A stretch of DNA of 64,000 nt from Gnetum montanum (lineage: Eukaryota; Streptophyta; Gnetopsida; Gnetales; Gnetaceae), in the NCBI GenBank assembly GCA_015680685.1, contig MNCI01009267.1, positions 92,714-156,713 on the forward strand, read 5' to 3'. The notes below the pieces were generated by a model that was given only the letters and a program-made list of their open reading frames with translations, searched no databases and was not told the origin of the DNA. Positions 21,401 through 32,053 of the stretch are shown piece by piece. Both the position numbers and the translations under genes were made by a program. The stretch's first letter is position 1; the number at the start of each line of letters is the position of its first letter.

Positions 21401-23090
21401 GTTGCTTGATCATGTGTTGGTGATGTAGTCAGTTGGTTTGCTATGTCTTGACCCTTGACTGATGATTGTGCTATGTAATGTAGGTCAAATTCAGCTATTA
21501 TGGCTTTCCAACGCGCTATTCTGCTTAACTCGTAAATGTTACCGGTGATGGCCCTGAGCACATTATCTTTGCAGATTATGTTGGCTTGGTTATGGAAGAG
21601 GTAATGTCACCATTTCTTTAGGGAAAAGACAAGAGATAAACATGACCTCTCTACCTCATTATACTTCTTTTCATGGGCCCCTAATGCATGGTTCAAATAA
21701 TAAACAGGGACTTCAGTCCCATCATCTCGTTTCTGGCAGATCATAGAAGCGATGGATGAATCTGACATGGCGAGGTAGATGTAGAAGGGTTTATTGTTCT
21801 ATGGAGGGTACACTATTGGTAGCTAAGCTAGTGCTATTTTAATGTGGTCGAAGGCTTCTTGGCACTCTAGAGTCTATTCAAAATGGACATTCTTTCGTAT
21901 CAAGTGGTTCATGGGTTTTAACTTGTCCGTCAATTTTTCTATGAAACGCCTGATGAACTGTAATCTACCTTGTAGACCCCAAAGTTTAGTAATGTTGCTT
22001 GTTGGTTTTAGATTGATAATAGCTTTAACCTTATCTGGATCCACTTGTATTCCTATTTCTAACACTACAAAGCCTAGCATCTTACCCATTTTTACTCTGA
22101 AAACACATTTCTTCGGGTTAAGCCTAAGTTCATATTTTAAGCAACGTTTTAGGACCAAATCTAAATCTTGGATGTGTTGCTCTGGTGTTTTCGATTTAAT
22201 TGCAATGTCATCTACATAATCATTGAGCGAATGAAGTATGTAATTGCTAAAAATAAATTTGATTGCCCTTTGATATGTGGCCCCAGCGTTGTTGAGACCG
22301 AATGGCATCATCGTGTAACAGAAGGTACCCCATGGTGTCATAAAGGTAGTCCGGAGCTAATGTTCTAGGTTAATTCATATCTGGTTATATCCTGAGAAGC
22401 CATCCATAAAAGATAACAAGGCATGCCTAGCAGTTGAGTTAACAAGTTGATCGATGCTAGGTAGGGGAAAATCATCTTTTATGATCGCAACATTGAGGTC
22501 CTGGAAGTCAATGCATAGGCGAATGCTTCTATTCTTCTTTGGGACAATGACCATGTTGGATACCAAATCAGCGTAGTCAACAACCCAAATGAAACCTACC
22601 TAATAGAGTTTGGTGATCTCATTGTGCGCTACCAATGCTACCTCAGGCTTAAACTTTTGTGCTTTTTGTTTTACTGGCCTTAATTTTGGATCGAGTATAA
22701 TATTGTGTTGGATGATTCGAGGATCTAACCCAGGCATGTTAGTGTAAGACTAAGCAAATGATTTTATGTTGTCTTGAAGCACATGTTCTATGTCTCTGGG
22801 TAGTTGAGGTTGCAATAGTGTGCTCAACTTTAATACCTTAACTTCACCATCAGGCATAGCGATGGGGGTTTCAGTTAAAGGGTCTTTAGTGATGCTATCT
22901 GCTTCTATGTCAAGGGATTTTGTCATACCTTCGTAGCTATCTAATGTTTGTTGTGTTGAGGCTATGACTGTGTCATCTATTGATGGATCTAAGTTGATGG
23001 AATTTATGTTGATTTCTCTTGTGATCTTTCCGTATGGTCCGTCGATGGTCAATGGTGTGAATAGATGTTGGTAATCCATCAGGCTTGCTC
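21401..23090 (-). pseudogene. Reverse transcriptase and RNase H of element T
   Basis: From 23090 leftward: an N-terminal extension, then WSYxNMPGLDP-like entry, VALVAHNEITKL, VIVPKKNRSIRLCIDFQDLN (22540-22480), HALLSFMDGFSGYNQI, MTPWGTFCYTMMPFGLNNAGA (22340) and the catalytic DYVDDIAIKSK near 22220. Next come GFVVLEIGIQVDPDKVKAI and an RNase H with YYLNHALGAHEKKYNEVE and DIANQL. The catalytic YVDD is intact. Breaks near 22600, 22370 and 21600 make it non-functional as one chain. An acceptor-like sequence lies just upstream at 23091. Confidence 0.8.
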
Positions 23091-23113
23091 CTGTGAATAA
23101 ACAAAGGGCAAAG
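23091..23113 (-). promoter_or_regulatory. Candidate splice acceptor upstream of the RT frame
   Basis: On the minus strand CTTTGCCCTTTGTTTATTCACAG ends at 23091; it is a pyrimidine-rich tract with a CAG. The RT-side frame opens directly after it. Ogre elements are known to have an intron between protease and RT. No convincing donor was found near 29011, so the intron is inferred from one end only. Confidence 0.4.
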
Positions 23114-23200
23114 TGAGCTAGTAGGGGTTGTTACGTGTTCCTAGGCAACATAAATCATGTGTAGGTATACGGTGGTGTTTTATCATCATACCTGGATGCA

Positions 23201-23292
23201 TGGTAGTTTGAGGGCTTACCAGGCCGAATGTGGTAGTTTAAGGCCTTACCAAGCTGAATGTGGCAGTTTAAGGCCTTACCTGGTAGTTTAAC
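23201..23292. repeat. 30-base tandem repeat, three units, left edge of the spacer
   Basis: Units of TGGTAGTTTAAGGCCTTACC followed by AAGCTGAATG. The GTAGTTTAA...GAATG pattern reappears at 28892-29009 on the other side of the antisense gene. Confidence 0.75.
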
Positions 23293-23499
23293 TATGCGTT
23301 GATGACACCTAGTTGATGTATGATCTGTACTAAAGAGTTTGTGCCAAAATGTTTAGTGTGGGCAACCGAAATTGCTTTGCCAGGGAATATGGTATGTGGT
23401 AGTGTTCGTTATCTCATTATCTTGTTTTGCATCTCCCCATACTTTGCATTTTGAATAAATATAGTAAAATATTCAAGGCGGCGACAGGGTCAATGTGGC

Positions 23500-23930
23500 A
23501 CTATATATAGACTGGCGAGCATGAGTATGAACCTGTCAGTCATCAAAGGCAGCGTGAACCTAAGTCGCAGCATGAGCGTAAACCTAAGTTGTAGCATGAG
23601 CGTAGAGAACCAAACCCCAGCATGAGCGTAAAGAACCAAACCCCAGTGTGCAGGATTCAGCTCAGCATACAGGATCAAACCCCAATGTGAACCTATGAGA
23701 TTTAGCATATAGGACATCAGGATGGGCAAGGGCAAGGAGGTAGAAGGCCAGGGGAGGAAGGGGCTCGACTTGACTTTCACAGAGGAAAGTGAGGCCATGC
23801 TGCAGTGTTTGCCAAGGCCTAGGATTCCATCGTGGCCTGGATTGGCACACAGGTAGGCTCTAATCTCACCTTAGTCATTTGTATTTGCTATCTGGGTGTA
23901 TGGGATTTGCGTAAGGTCTTTGGTTGCATG
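23500..23930. repeat. Degenerate short repeats ahead of the minisatellite
   Basis: Recurring AGCATGAGCGTAAA and AACCAAACCCCAG phrases from about 23515 to 23700, then mixed sequence to 23930. No coding frame is credible on either strand. Confidence 0.5.
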
Positions 23931-23939
23931 TTTTGGCAT

Positions 23940-24630
23940 GCGAGGACGAGGCTGAGCGTAAATAGTTTTGGTAGCGTGCAGGGTCTGCACGCTGAGCGTA
24001 AATAGTTTTTGGCAGTGTGCAGGGTTCTCATGCTGGGCGTAAACAGTTTTTGGCAACGTGCAAGGTCTGCACGCTGGGTGTAAATAGTTTTTGTAGCATG
24101 AAGGATTTGCACGTTGGGATTAAATAGTTTTTGGCAGCATGCAGGGTCTGCATGTTGGGCGTAAATAGTTTTTGCAATGTGCAAGGTCTACACGCTAGGC
24201 GTAAATAGTTTTTGGCAATGTGCAGGGTTCACACGCTAGGCGTAAATAGTCTTGGCAGCATGCAGGGTCTGCACGTTGGGCGTAAAAAATTTTTGGTAGC
24301 ATGCAGGGTCCGCATGCTGGGCTTAAACAGTTTTTGGCAGCGTGCAGGGTCCGCACACTAGGTGTAAATAGTTTTTGGCAGTGTGCAGGGTCTACATGCT
24401 AGGCGTAAATAGTTTTTGCAGCATGCAGGGTCTACACGCTTCGGGTAAATAGTTTTTGGTAGCATGTAGGGTCTGCACGTTATGCATAAACTATTTTTGC
24501 AACATGCAGGGTCTAGACGCTAGACGTAAATAATTTCTGGCAGTGTGTAGGGTCTACACACTGGGCATAAATAGTTTTTGGCAGTGTGCAGGGTTTGCAC
24601 ACTAGGCGTAGATAGTTTTTACAACATTTT
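23940..24630. repeat. Minisatellite of about 16 units of 41-42 bases, each a potential hairpin
   Basis: The consensus reads GCGTAAATAGTTTTTGGC followed by AGCGTGCAGGGTCTGCACGC and TGG. Within each unit AGCGTGCAG and CTGCACGCT are perfect inverted repeats of nine bases around a three-base loop. Variants such as AGCATGCAG with CTGCATG keep part of the pairing. The array lies directly upstream of the antisense gene. Minus-strand frames through it are chance open frames. Confidence 0.85.
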
Positions 24631-24718
24631 TGAAGTATTGACCTTCAATATGGAACATTGTTTCTTTATTTCATTTTTGTGTATAACTGATTTACCATGC
24701 CATTCGGGTTGTTTGTAG

Positions 24719-25055
24719 GGATCCTAAGCCTTTCCTCTTAGTGGTTGCTCTGGTTGGGGTACTAGCCTAGTTTAGGCCCCTTGATACCGACGAACCTGCC
24801 CCTGATCTGACTATTGATAACAATGGGGTATGGTTCAGGGAAGGGGCCTATCAGTTTCTTACCTTCATTTTAGATGGATTCAAGGTAGTGATATGGTCTC
24901 ATCTAAGTGAACAAGTAGTGCGGAGCATGCTCGAAGCAATGTTGCCAAGATCTTCAAACGACATCATGGCTTTCATGGTGGACATTAACGAGGGACTACT
25001 TGCGATTGAGGACAGTCCCTATGGAGGGCTCAAATGTACTCGTCCATTATCACAC
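24719..25055 (+). pseudogene. Antisense gene, exon 1: HAD/FCP1-like region with lost catalytic aspartates
   Basis: After an acceptor-like TTTGTAG at 24718 the frame is open except for one TAG. Known FCP1/NIF proteins have a V-D-x-D-G line, then an R-P-G...FL line, a VxVWS/T line and an IDDSPY line. Here the matching lines are VVALVGVLA, FREGAYQFL, VVIWSHL and IEDSPY, in the right order within about 105 residues. The stretch between WS and DSPY is shorter than in usual family members. A donor-like GTATGA follows at 25056. Alternative: chance similarity of short motifs. Confidence 0.5.
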
Positions 25056-25606
25056 GTATGAGACTTATTGCCATGTGGGCCTTACTATCTCAATAGCACC
25101 TTATTTTTGGCCACGCGTGCACATACATTATTTTAGAACCCTTTGGGCATGGTGTACAGGGTAGAGAGGTAAGGTTGTTTGATTTGTCGTTTCTATTTTG
25201 TTTTTTAGTGTTTTCTCCTATTCTAATGATTGTTCCTTTGCAGGCTGCAAGTTGACAAAGATAGAATATGCGTAAATGATGACAGACTTGCACTGGCTCA
25301 CACCGCTTTAGAGACCTTCATGGCAGGTCCCATCCTCCATGGAGCTGTATTACCTCAGACTAAGAGTGACATTGTTCATTTTAATAAGCGATTTTCTAGG
25401 GCATTTTCACAATGCACAGCTTGAGGGTGGTTGCATGGAGATTGGTCACGTAATGGATCGGTTTTCCCCCTTGATACTGACTTGGGTCCTAGCAATGTGA
25501 AGCCCACGACTGAAGGTAAGTGATGATATTTCTCTAATGCCTTAGTCTATTTATTCGGCCACAATGTTGGTCATACTGGTGCTATGGTTTTACATTGTGT
25601 TTACAG

Positions 25607-26653
25607 TTAACGTCCCCCTCGGTGGAGACCCTATTACGACAGGGTAGACTGAGAGCACCCTGTCGATGAAATTTGGGAAGGTCAGCAAGCTGCAACAATG
25701 GTTGTGTACCAGTGCCCCACCATCTATTGTCCGTTGTTTGAATGATGCTGACCTCATGGAGCTATTAACAACCCCAAGCCCTGATGTCTCCATAGCTGAA
25801 ATGATTGGAATTGTTGATTCGTTCAACAACTTTGTCACTTACTACAACACCCGTATCAAGGGTGTCAAAATATTTTTTCATCTGTCAGCCGATTTCTTTT
25901 TAAACCTCTTCGGTGTCTTGGCAGATGGTGTGAACATGGTTTTGGACAGGGCGCAGAAAGAGCTCCATGTGGTGTGTAAGCTGGAAGATTGGTTGGGCAT
26001 TCTCAAGGGCTCTAAGGGGTTTCCTATGCAGGGAACATGAAAGGTGGTGGAAGTCAATGAATTGTATCCCCTGTTTAGGGCATGAGTTTTTCCTAAATCC
26101 CTGTCTCAAGTGAAGAGTCTTGGGGTGAAAGCCGTGTGCATCATGCGGACCATTTTAGAGACCGGGATACGTTATAATTAGGCCTATTTTTTGTTGTTGG
26201 GTTTCCATAGGGAGATAGTGCAGTTGCGTTCAAATGTTGAGGCACAATCTCATTTTACATTCATGTTCTTCACTAGTTATCTACGTCGCCTAACTGAGTT
26301 TTTGGTGGTTTGTGCAGATAATAAATATGTTTTGTGGGATCGTACTCAATTATCTCATCCATGGATTAACCATTTTTTCGAGGTAGCTGAGTCTCAAGAT
26401 GCATCCCAGGGAATCGATGAATCAGTTTCCATCACAACAGAGGGGTCATCTGGTACTTCAATCCATACACGTGACAGTGTGGGGTTGGAACTAGACAATG
26501 TGCCCTACACTGCTAGGAGGGCTGATCGCGTGATCAAGGAGACCATTGGGAAAGCCAAATCAAAGATTCAGAAGCGCGAACGCCCTAAAGAGGTGGCCTC
26601 AACTGTGGAAGAGACAAGGATGAAGCGTATATGATTCAAAATGCCTACTCAAG
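25607..26653 (+). pseudogene. Antisense gene, exon 3: unrecognised globular region
   Basis: The longest exon. It is open from 25666 to 26040 and again from 26191 to 26634, with three or four stops between. Visible stretches include LNDADLMELLTTPSPDVS, NNFVTYYNTRIKGVKIFFHL, LDRAQKELHVVCKLEDW and a Ser/Thr/Glu-rich tail ending in Lys/Arg-rich KAKSKIQKRERPKEV, a possible nuclear localisation signal. The preceding intron is 25516-25606 (donor AAG/GTAAGTG, acceptor TTTACAG) and the following one 26654-26754 (donor AAG/GTAAGTA, acceptor GTCTTCAG). No family recognised. Confidence 0.5.
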
Positions 26654-27385
26654 GTAAGTAAGCTTGATGCACTTATTATATTGCTATTATCATCATTTTC
26701 ATCTTATTCATTATTTTTTCCTTTTGACCGTTTACATGAAATTAATGTCTTCAGACCTGACTCAGGAAGTGAGAAGGTAAGAGCTAGAAACTATTATTGA
26801 GGAGGAGGAAGTCCCAACGGATTTAATTGAGGAGGAAGAGGTCGGCAAAGATTAGGTGGAAGTGACCGAAGAGCTGGCGGAAGACACCACGGAGACAAAA
26901 CTGATCGATGACCGAGATGGTGTTGATGAAATATTTAATGGCTTCCTTAACGGAAGATTAGACCCTGGTGACCCTCCGAACTGGGAAGGGAACAAAGAAT
27001 CTGGTACATTCCCTTTTGTTTTATTGCGTTGCCTTGTGAATCATTGTTTCCATTATGTGGTGTTTTAATTTTATATTTTGTATCACTTCCAGACGAAGAT
27101 ATTGAAACTAGGATGATTCCTACCATGCGGTTAGAAGTGCCTATGATAGTGGCTCCCTGTGAAATGACCACTGAGGCTAGTCCATCTCGTACTCATGAAC
27201 CATTTACTTAGACCGAGATACCAAGAAAAATGGATTTCATCACCAGTATTGTTGACGAGGTGGTCGAACGCATTCAACAAGCTCACCCTAAAATAGGTAC
27301 AGTCGTCTCAAGCATTTTGCAGTCTTCAAGTTTCACATTCTTTTTTCCATCTAAGATCTAATGCCTATTTTTTTTTTGTGGGTAG

Positions 27386-28160
27386 GAGCTACACTGAAGT
27401 GGGATCCGTATGAGGCTGTTTGTATTGAGAGCTTGCTTGCACTACCGCCAGAAGTTGAACAGATACCGAGACAGGTCTATGACGAGGTGGCAGAATGTCT
27501 TGTGCATAACGCCAAATTTCTTTAGACTTGTAGGTGCTCCATTGAACAGCTATGGTTGCAAATCCAGGCAAGGGAAAGAGAGGGTTCCAAGTTATCAACT
27601 GAACGTGATGATCTCAAAGCTCATTATGAGTTCACCTCAGCCAGGTTAATAGGTGATCATTCTTGGTGAACTTCCGAGATCACTTATGCTAGGTATTGGA
27701 ACTTGCTGAATTGCCATGCATCATTGACTTGGAGACTAATAGAGCGTAAGGCCCAGATAGATTTACTGAACCTCAAGTTTCAGGATTGGAAGGCTTTCAC
27801 TTCTATGGTGCGGAAGTGGGGTCAAGACGAGAAGAATCATAAGCATCATTACAAGAAGTCATTAAAAGAAGTATCTATAGAGAAGCGTCAGCTTGAAATG
27901 TTCGTAGAGGGTCTGGGTCTACGTTTTGCATTTGATACCTTTGCTAAGAATACCATTGTTGAGATGGAATCGCCCAAGAGGGTAATTAAGACTACTTTTG
28001 GGGAGGTCTCTGTGGATGAATTCTCCTTGAAACGTCCCACATGGTCGATGGTTGACAAAGGGAAGGCTTTAGCGAACGTCGATCTGGGCCTCAATGGGAT
28101 TGACTGGGCTGGTGTTTCTGAGGAAGAAATTCTCCATTGGTTGGAATTTGGTTTAGGGGG
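27386..28160 (+). pseudogene. Antisense gene, exon 6: helical, Lys/Glu-rich region
   Basis: After acceptor TGTGGGTAG at 27385 the frame reads WDPYEAVCIESLLALPPEVE, then REREGSKLSTERDDLKAHYE, and after a frame change WRLIERKAQIDLLNLKF, KKSLKEVSIEKRQLEMF and GLGLRFAFDTFAKNTIVEME. Heptad-like spacing suggests coiled coil. It ends in LHWLEFGLGG just before donor GTAAGC at 28161. Family unknown. Confidence 0.5.
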
Positions 28161-28396
28161 GTAAGCAGTTTGTTCTTGTGAATTTTGTTCATTGAATAAC
28201 GTTTGGGATTTTTCTCTTTTATTCTTGTGTTGATTGTTTCTTTTGCTTTTTATAGGGTTGAGGTGATGACGATGTTCAAGAAGGTGGCCCTAGTGGAGCG
28301 GGGATCCATGATGCCAGCGAGTCTAAAGGGGATAGCCCTGCCATCCCTAATGTTTAGTTTTGATTTTGAAACTATCCTAGCTCATAATTTTACATG

Positions 28397-29010
28397 AATC
28401 ATAAATTGAATGTTTTGCCTTAGATTGTATTGAACTGGTGAATGGAATCAGTTAACTATTGTACTTGTCTAATCGTATATGACTACATATATATATACAT
28501 TTTTGTATATTTTTTTTATTTTTATTTTTCTTTTTTTGAATTTTGAGTTTAAATGTAAACACGATGCGACAATGTAAAATGTTTTGGTTTGTTTTCCTAT
28601 TTAAGTGTAATGCACGAAGTGGGAATGCAAGTAGGAATGTAATTATAAGCGAAGGATAATTGTGAAAACGAAAATGTGAAGAAAAACTATTATTGATAAC
28701 ATGATAATATAAGCATAAATTCGAACAATGAACTTGAATTTGCAAGAAAAACAATGTGTAATCAAATTGTTTAGTTTAAGGCCATTTCGGGCCATGTGTA
28801 AACAAGGGAAGTTTCAGGTGATGCTGGTGGATTTCTTGGTAGACTGACCATTTCTGATCGTGGCTAGTTTTATGTCGTTGTGGATATGTGATAGTTTAAC
28901 ATAGTTTCGGACTGTGAATGTAGTTTAACATCATTTCAGACATTGAATGTAGTTTAACATCATTTCAGACTTTGAATGTAGTTTAACATCATTTCGAACT
29001 TGAATGTCAT
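28397..29010. other. Spacer 3' of the antisense gene, AT-rich, with a tandem repeat
   Basis: AT-rich with TA and T runs at 28480-28530. Four units of about 29-30 bases, TAGTTTAACATCATTTCAGA followed by CATTGAATG, occupy 28892-29009. No gene seen. Confidence 0.6.
28892..29009. repeat. 29-30-base tandem repeat, four units, right edge of the spacer
   Basis: Units share TAGTTTAAC...GAATG with the three-unit array at 23201-23292. Related arrays therefore bracket the antisense gene. Confidence 0.75.
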
Positions 29011-29994
29011 TTATTGGCTTAGTAATTTTTTGATTTTCCTCATTTTAACATTAGGAGTAGCGTTAACGGGTATGATTCTATATTCAGCGTCTCCTTCACT
29101 GATCACGTTGAACGCTAATTTGGCCCAAGGGACATCTAATGGAGTAGTTCCAGCGTTGGTGTTTTCTGGTGTTTCTGCATGTACTGTAGTTTCTAGGTGA
29201 GGTTGTATATGTACAATTTCAGGCCTAAGTATTTTTGTGTTGGATAAATTTGTCTTTGTCTTTAAGAGATTATTGCTTATTGGTTGCATGCATCTTTGTT
29301 GTTTAGGCTCTTCGAACTTAACCTCTGGGCCTTGGTCTGTATTTGTATGTGATGAGATGGTAGGTGTAGCAGCATCCCCGTGTATAATGATTTCACCACC
29401 TTCGTAAGGTAGGTGAATCTCTTGGTGTATAGGGGAAGAGACTGCTTTTAGTTGGGCTAACAAGGACCTTTCCAATATTAAATTGAACCCTAGCATTTCA
29501 TCGATGATCACAAAGTTAGCAGATGTGGGGAATTGATCCCCTACTATAAACTATAAAGTCACGGTGTCTTTGACTACTACGCGTGATCCATTGAATGATT
29601 TCAAACACATCGTGGTGGTTGGTCTAATTAGTTCCATAAGCCCTAATTGCTCGACGATGGGATAGGGTACTACATTTGTAGCTGCTCCATCATCTACATG
29701 CACTCTATGTATCTTGAATTGATTTATTCGCATCGTTATGAACATAGATGCGATTGTCACTTCTCCTGTTTTCTCATCCATTTTGATGTTGTCATTATGG
29801 AAAGCTCATGGATTAGGAGTCGACCCTTGAAGCGAATACATGACCACATGAATTGAAGATTTATTTGAAGGTAAGTCTTTGCTTACTTGGATGGATGTCA
29901 ACATGCACACAAGGGCTTTGTGATGGGTTTGAGAGGTTAACACCAGGTCGTATAAGCTTAATGAAGTGTTTTTTTATTTAAGCACCTGTGTGAC
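29011..29994 (-). pseudogene. Aspartic protease region of element T
   Basis: Minus-strand frame 29781-29551 has TIASMFITMRI, then IHRVHVDDGAATNVVPYPIVEQLGL. The normal active-site DxGA(S/T) appears as DDGAAT. After a stop it continues (29511-29011) with IDEMLGFNLILERSLLAQL, matching the ILGR.WL helix region of Tat-lineage proteases, and a Thr/Pro-rich linker. The frame ends at 29011, where the spacer begins. Confidence 0.72.
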
Positions 29995-31755
29995 CTATGT
30001 TAGAGCTATTGCTAAATCTTTACTATTGGGTGTGTGTTTGTCGATAGTCATTTGGTCCATAGGGCCCAATAGTTTTACCTCATGCATATTTGGTTTATCA
30101 TGTTTACCTGCAATCATTGTTCTAGATGTATCATGCTTTCTGGATGATTCACCCTTATAGCCTGTGTTTGGTTTATTGTTAGGTGATGTCATGGGTATTG
30201 CATTTAGTGAGGTAGGCTTGGGAGGTTCTAAGGCTAGTCATTGATGTTCCTTCTCCAAACGTTCCCATGTAAGCTTGTCTACCAGGAATTCTCGTGTGTG
30301 GTGTGGGGGTACAATTGGTTTTAGAACCTCAGGTTGCTTTGGAACCTGTACAATGCATGGCATAGGGTGAGGTTGTGGTTGGATGGTTGAATGCGGTTGA
30401 GTGTCAGGCTGGCTAGGCATTTTGATGACATAGGGGATCGGTTTATTCTGTGTTTGTGGTGTGGAGGATTGGTGGTCATCAGGACGTTCAGGTATCCTAA
30501 CAACATATGGAGTTGGCCTAACTGGAGGTTGTACCTCCATAGTTGTGACCGCAGGTGATACTCGGACTATGTAGGGAGCGGGCCGAGTAGGAGGTGATTT
30601 TGTGTTCGCAGTAGTAATGGTGGGAGGTACACACACCACGTATGATTTTTCATGTGGTGGTATGATAGAAGTTGCTACAGTGGGGGGTTCTCGAATGACA
30701 TAAGGTTTCGGTGGGGAGTATGATGGTTGAGGCATAGGTGTTTGTACAGTGGGAGGAATATGCACTACAAATGGTTTCTTAAGCATTTGCTGCCCCTGAT
30801 CAGAATGGACGATGTTAATCCTCGCTATTTCTAATTTGTTATCAAAGTAGATGATGTTAATTACATATGGTGCTTCTTTAGTATTTAGAGGATCTTTATA
30901 TATGCCCATGGCCTAGTTTTGTGATTGGATCGGGTTGGCTTCATCAAAAGTGATTTGACCTTCGTCCATCATTCGTTGGATATCTTGTTTTAGGGTGAAA
31001 CAATAGTCAGTGCCATGCCCATTACGTTGATGATAATCACAAAAATGGTCCATTCTAAAGCCCTTTGAAACTGGGGGTTCATCTGGCATTGCCAGGCTTG
31101 GGTTCTGAACCAATTGACAGAACCGATCATGTCTTTGGATCACTACGGGGGATAACTGTTTATGTTTCATCAGTCCAGCCTTCAAGAGTTGGTCGAATAA
31201 TTGCGATGGTTTCATGGGCAATGGTGTATATTGAGAGGGGTCCTTCCTCTCAAAGTTTCTCGCAGGACCTGGTGTAGGATTTTGTGATGCGGATGATTTA
31301 GGTGCCATCGCAACAGTAGGTTTAGCATAATTAGAAGGGGCAGCAAGAAGTTTGCTTTGTTTTCCCGCATTCGTTTGTTGTGTTTCCACTACTACTGCTA
31401 TATTTGTTTTAGCCTTTTCTTTATTTTTCTTATTATGGTGATTTTTAAAGGCTGAATATGTAGGGTCATGGTTATTTTGGGCTACCTCCTCTATGTTCTT
31501 GATTTGTACAAATGCTTAACTAAGAGTGTGTGCATTGAGATAATATAATTTGGACTTGACAAAATCATTGACAGCCCCTTTTAGGATGGTGAGGAGATAC
31601 GTCTCTGGGATTGGCTCGTGGAGCTCGTTGAGGGCAACACTCCACCGTTGAATGAATTTTTGGACAGGTTCAAGTAGTGCTTGCTTGACCTGTATGAGGT
31701 TGTCAAGTGTTGCATTAGGCTTCAAGTTATACTTGAACCTGGTAACGTACAGCAT
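29995..31755 (-). pseudogene. Gag of element T, N-terminally truncated
   Basis: From 31755: the C-terminal half of the retrotransposon gag domain (KQALLEPVQKFIQRW, IPETYLLTILKGAVNDFV), then a block at 31389-30913 with FRMDHFCDYHQRNGHGTDYC. This is the C-x-x-H-x(4)-H-x(4)-C finger typical of Tat/Ogre gag, followed by FTLKQDIQRMM. Next is a long Pro/Thr/Gln-rich spacer with repeated PYVIR/PYVV units (30909-30238). The N-terminal half of the gag domain is absent; in its place are tandem repeats at 31740-31920. The protein could not form a normal capsid. Confidence 0.75.
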
Positions 31756-31920
31756 AGACTGGGCAGCGTGTAGACAAATTCTACAACGTACAGTGTATAG
31801 GTAGACTAGGTAGCGTGTAGATAGATTCTATAGCGTACAACATACAAGTAGCCTGGATAGCATGTAGACAGAGTCTACAACATACAGCGTAGACTGAGTA
31901 GCATGTAGACGTTGGGAATT
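31740..31920. repeat. Degenerate tandem repeats in the T leader
   Basis: Repeating TAGCGTGTAGACA and TACAACATACAGCGTAGAC phrases, unit about 40 bases, occupy the place where the start of gag should be. Confidence 0.6.
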
Positions 31921-32034
31921 CTATAGAACAGGGTACAGATCTTGGAATTTCAGAGCCAAGTTTGGTGTCGGTGCAATGTGAATCTGGGAAGATTAGGGTA
32001 TGAGATCAAAGTAAGTTTAAATAGTTTGAGGCCC

Positions 32035-32053
32035 TCCTTCTAGTGCCATTTTC
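32035..32053 (-). other. Candidate primer binding site of element T
   Basis: On the minus strand the bases right after the 5' LTR include ATGGCACTAGAAGGAGGG, a TGGC-starting sequence at the expected place. The tRNA could not be assigned. Confidence 0.35.

Larger units (their letters stand above)
24719..28396 (+). pseudogene. Decayed multi-exon gene antisense to element T, with an FCP1/HAD-phosphatase-like first exon and coiled-coil C-terminus
   Basis: At least seven coding blocks are joined by six GT-AG introns of about 89-188 bases with plant consensus ends: exons about 24719-25055, 25244-25515, 25607-26653, 26755-27003, 27093-27296, 27386-28160 and 28256-28396. Exon 1 has KPFLLVVALVGVLA, VWFREGAYQFL, FKVVIWSHL and AIEDSPYGG. 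These align in order with FCP1/NLI-interacting-factor HAD phosphatase motifs, but both motif I aspartates are replaced (A and V). Exons 2-3 are not recognised. Exon 4 is Glu/Asp-rich. Exon 6 is helical and Lys/Glu-rich, probably coiled coil. The last exon is acidic. In-frame stops and frameshifts occur in most exons. The total would be about 1000 residues. Lying opposite to T, its introns would survive retrotransposition. Capture from a host gene is inferred. Confidence 0.6.

Noticed and set aside
23888-24184. Minus-strand open frame of 98 codons across the minisatellite (Ala/Gln/Thr-rich)
   Set aside because: The frame exists only because the repeat unit length is near a multiple of three and lacks stops. 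It has no domain and no conservation evidence.
23940-24630. Regular repeats suggesting a CRISPR array
   Set aside because: Units are contiguous and of about 41 bases with no unique spacers, in plant retrotransposon DNA. It is a minisatellite.
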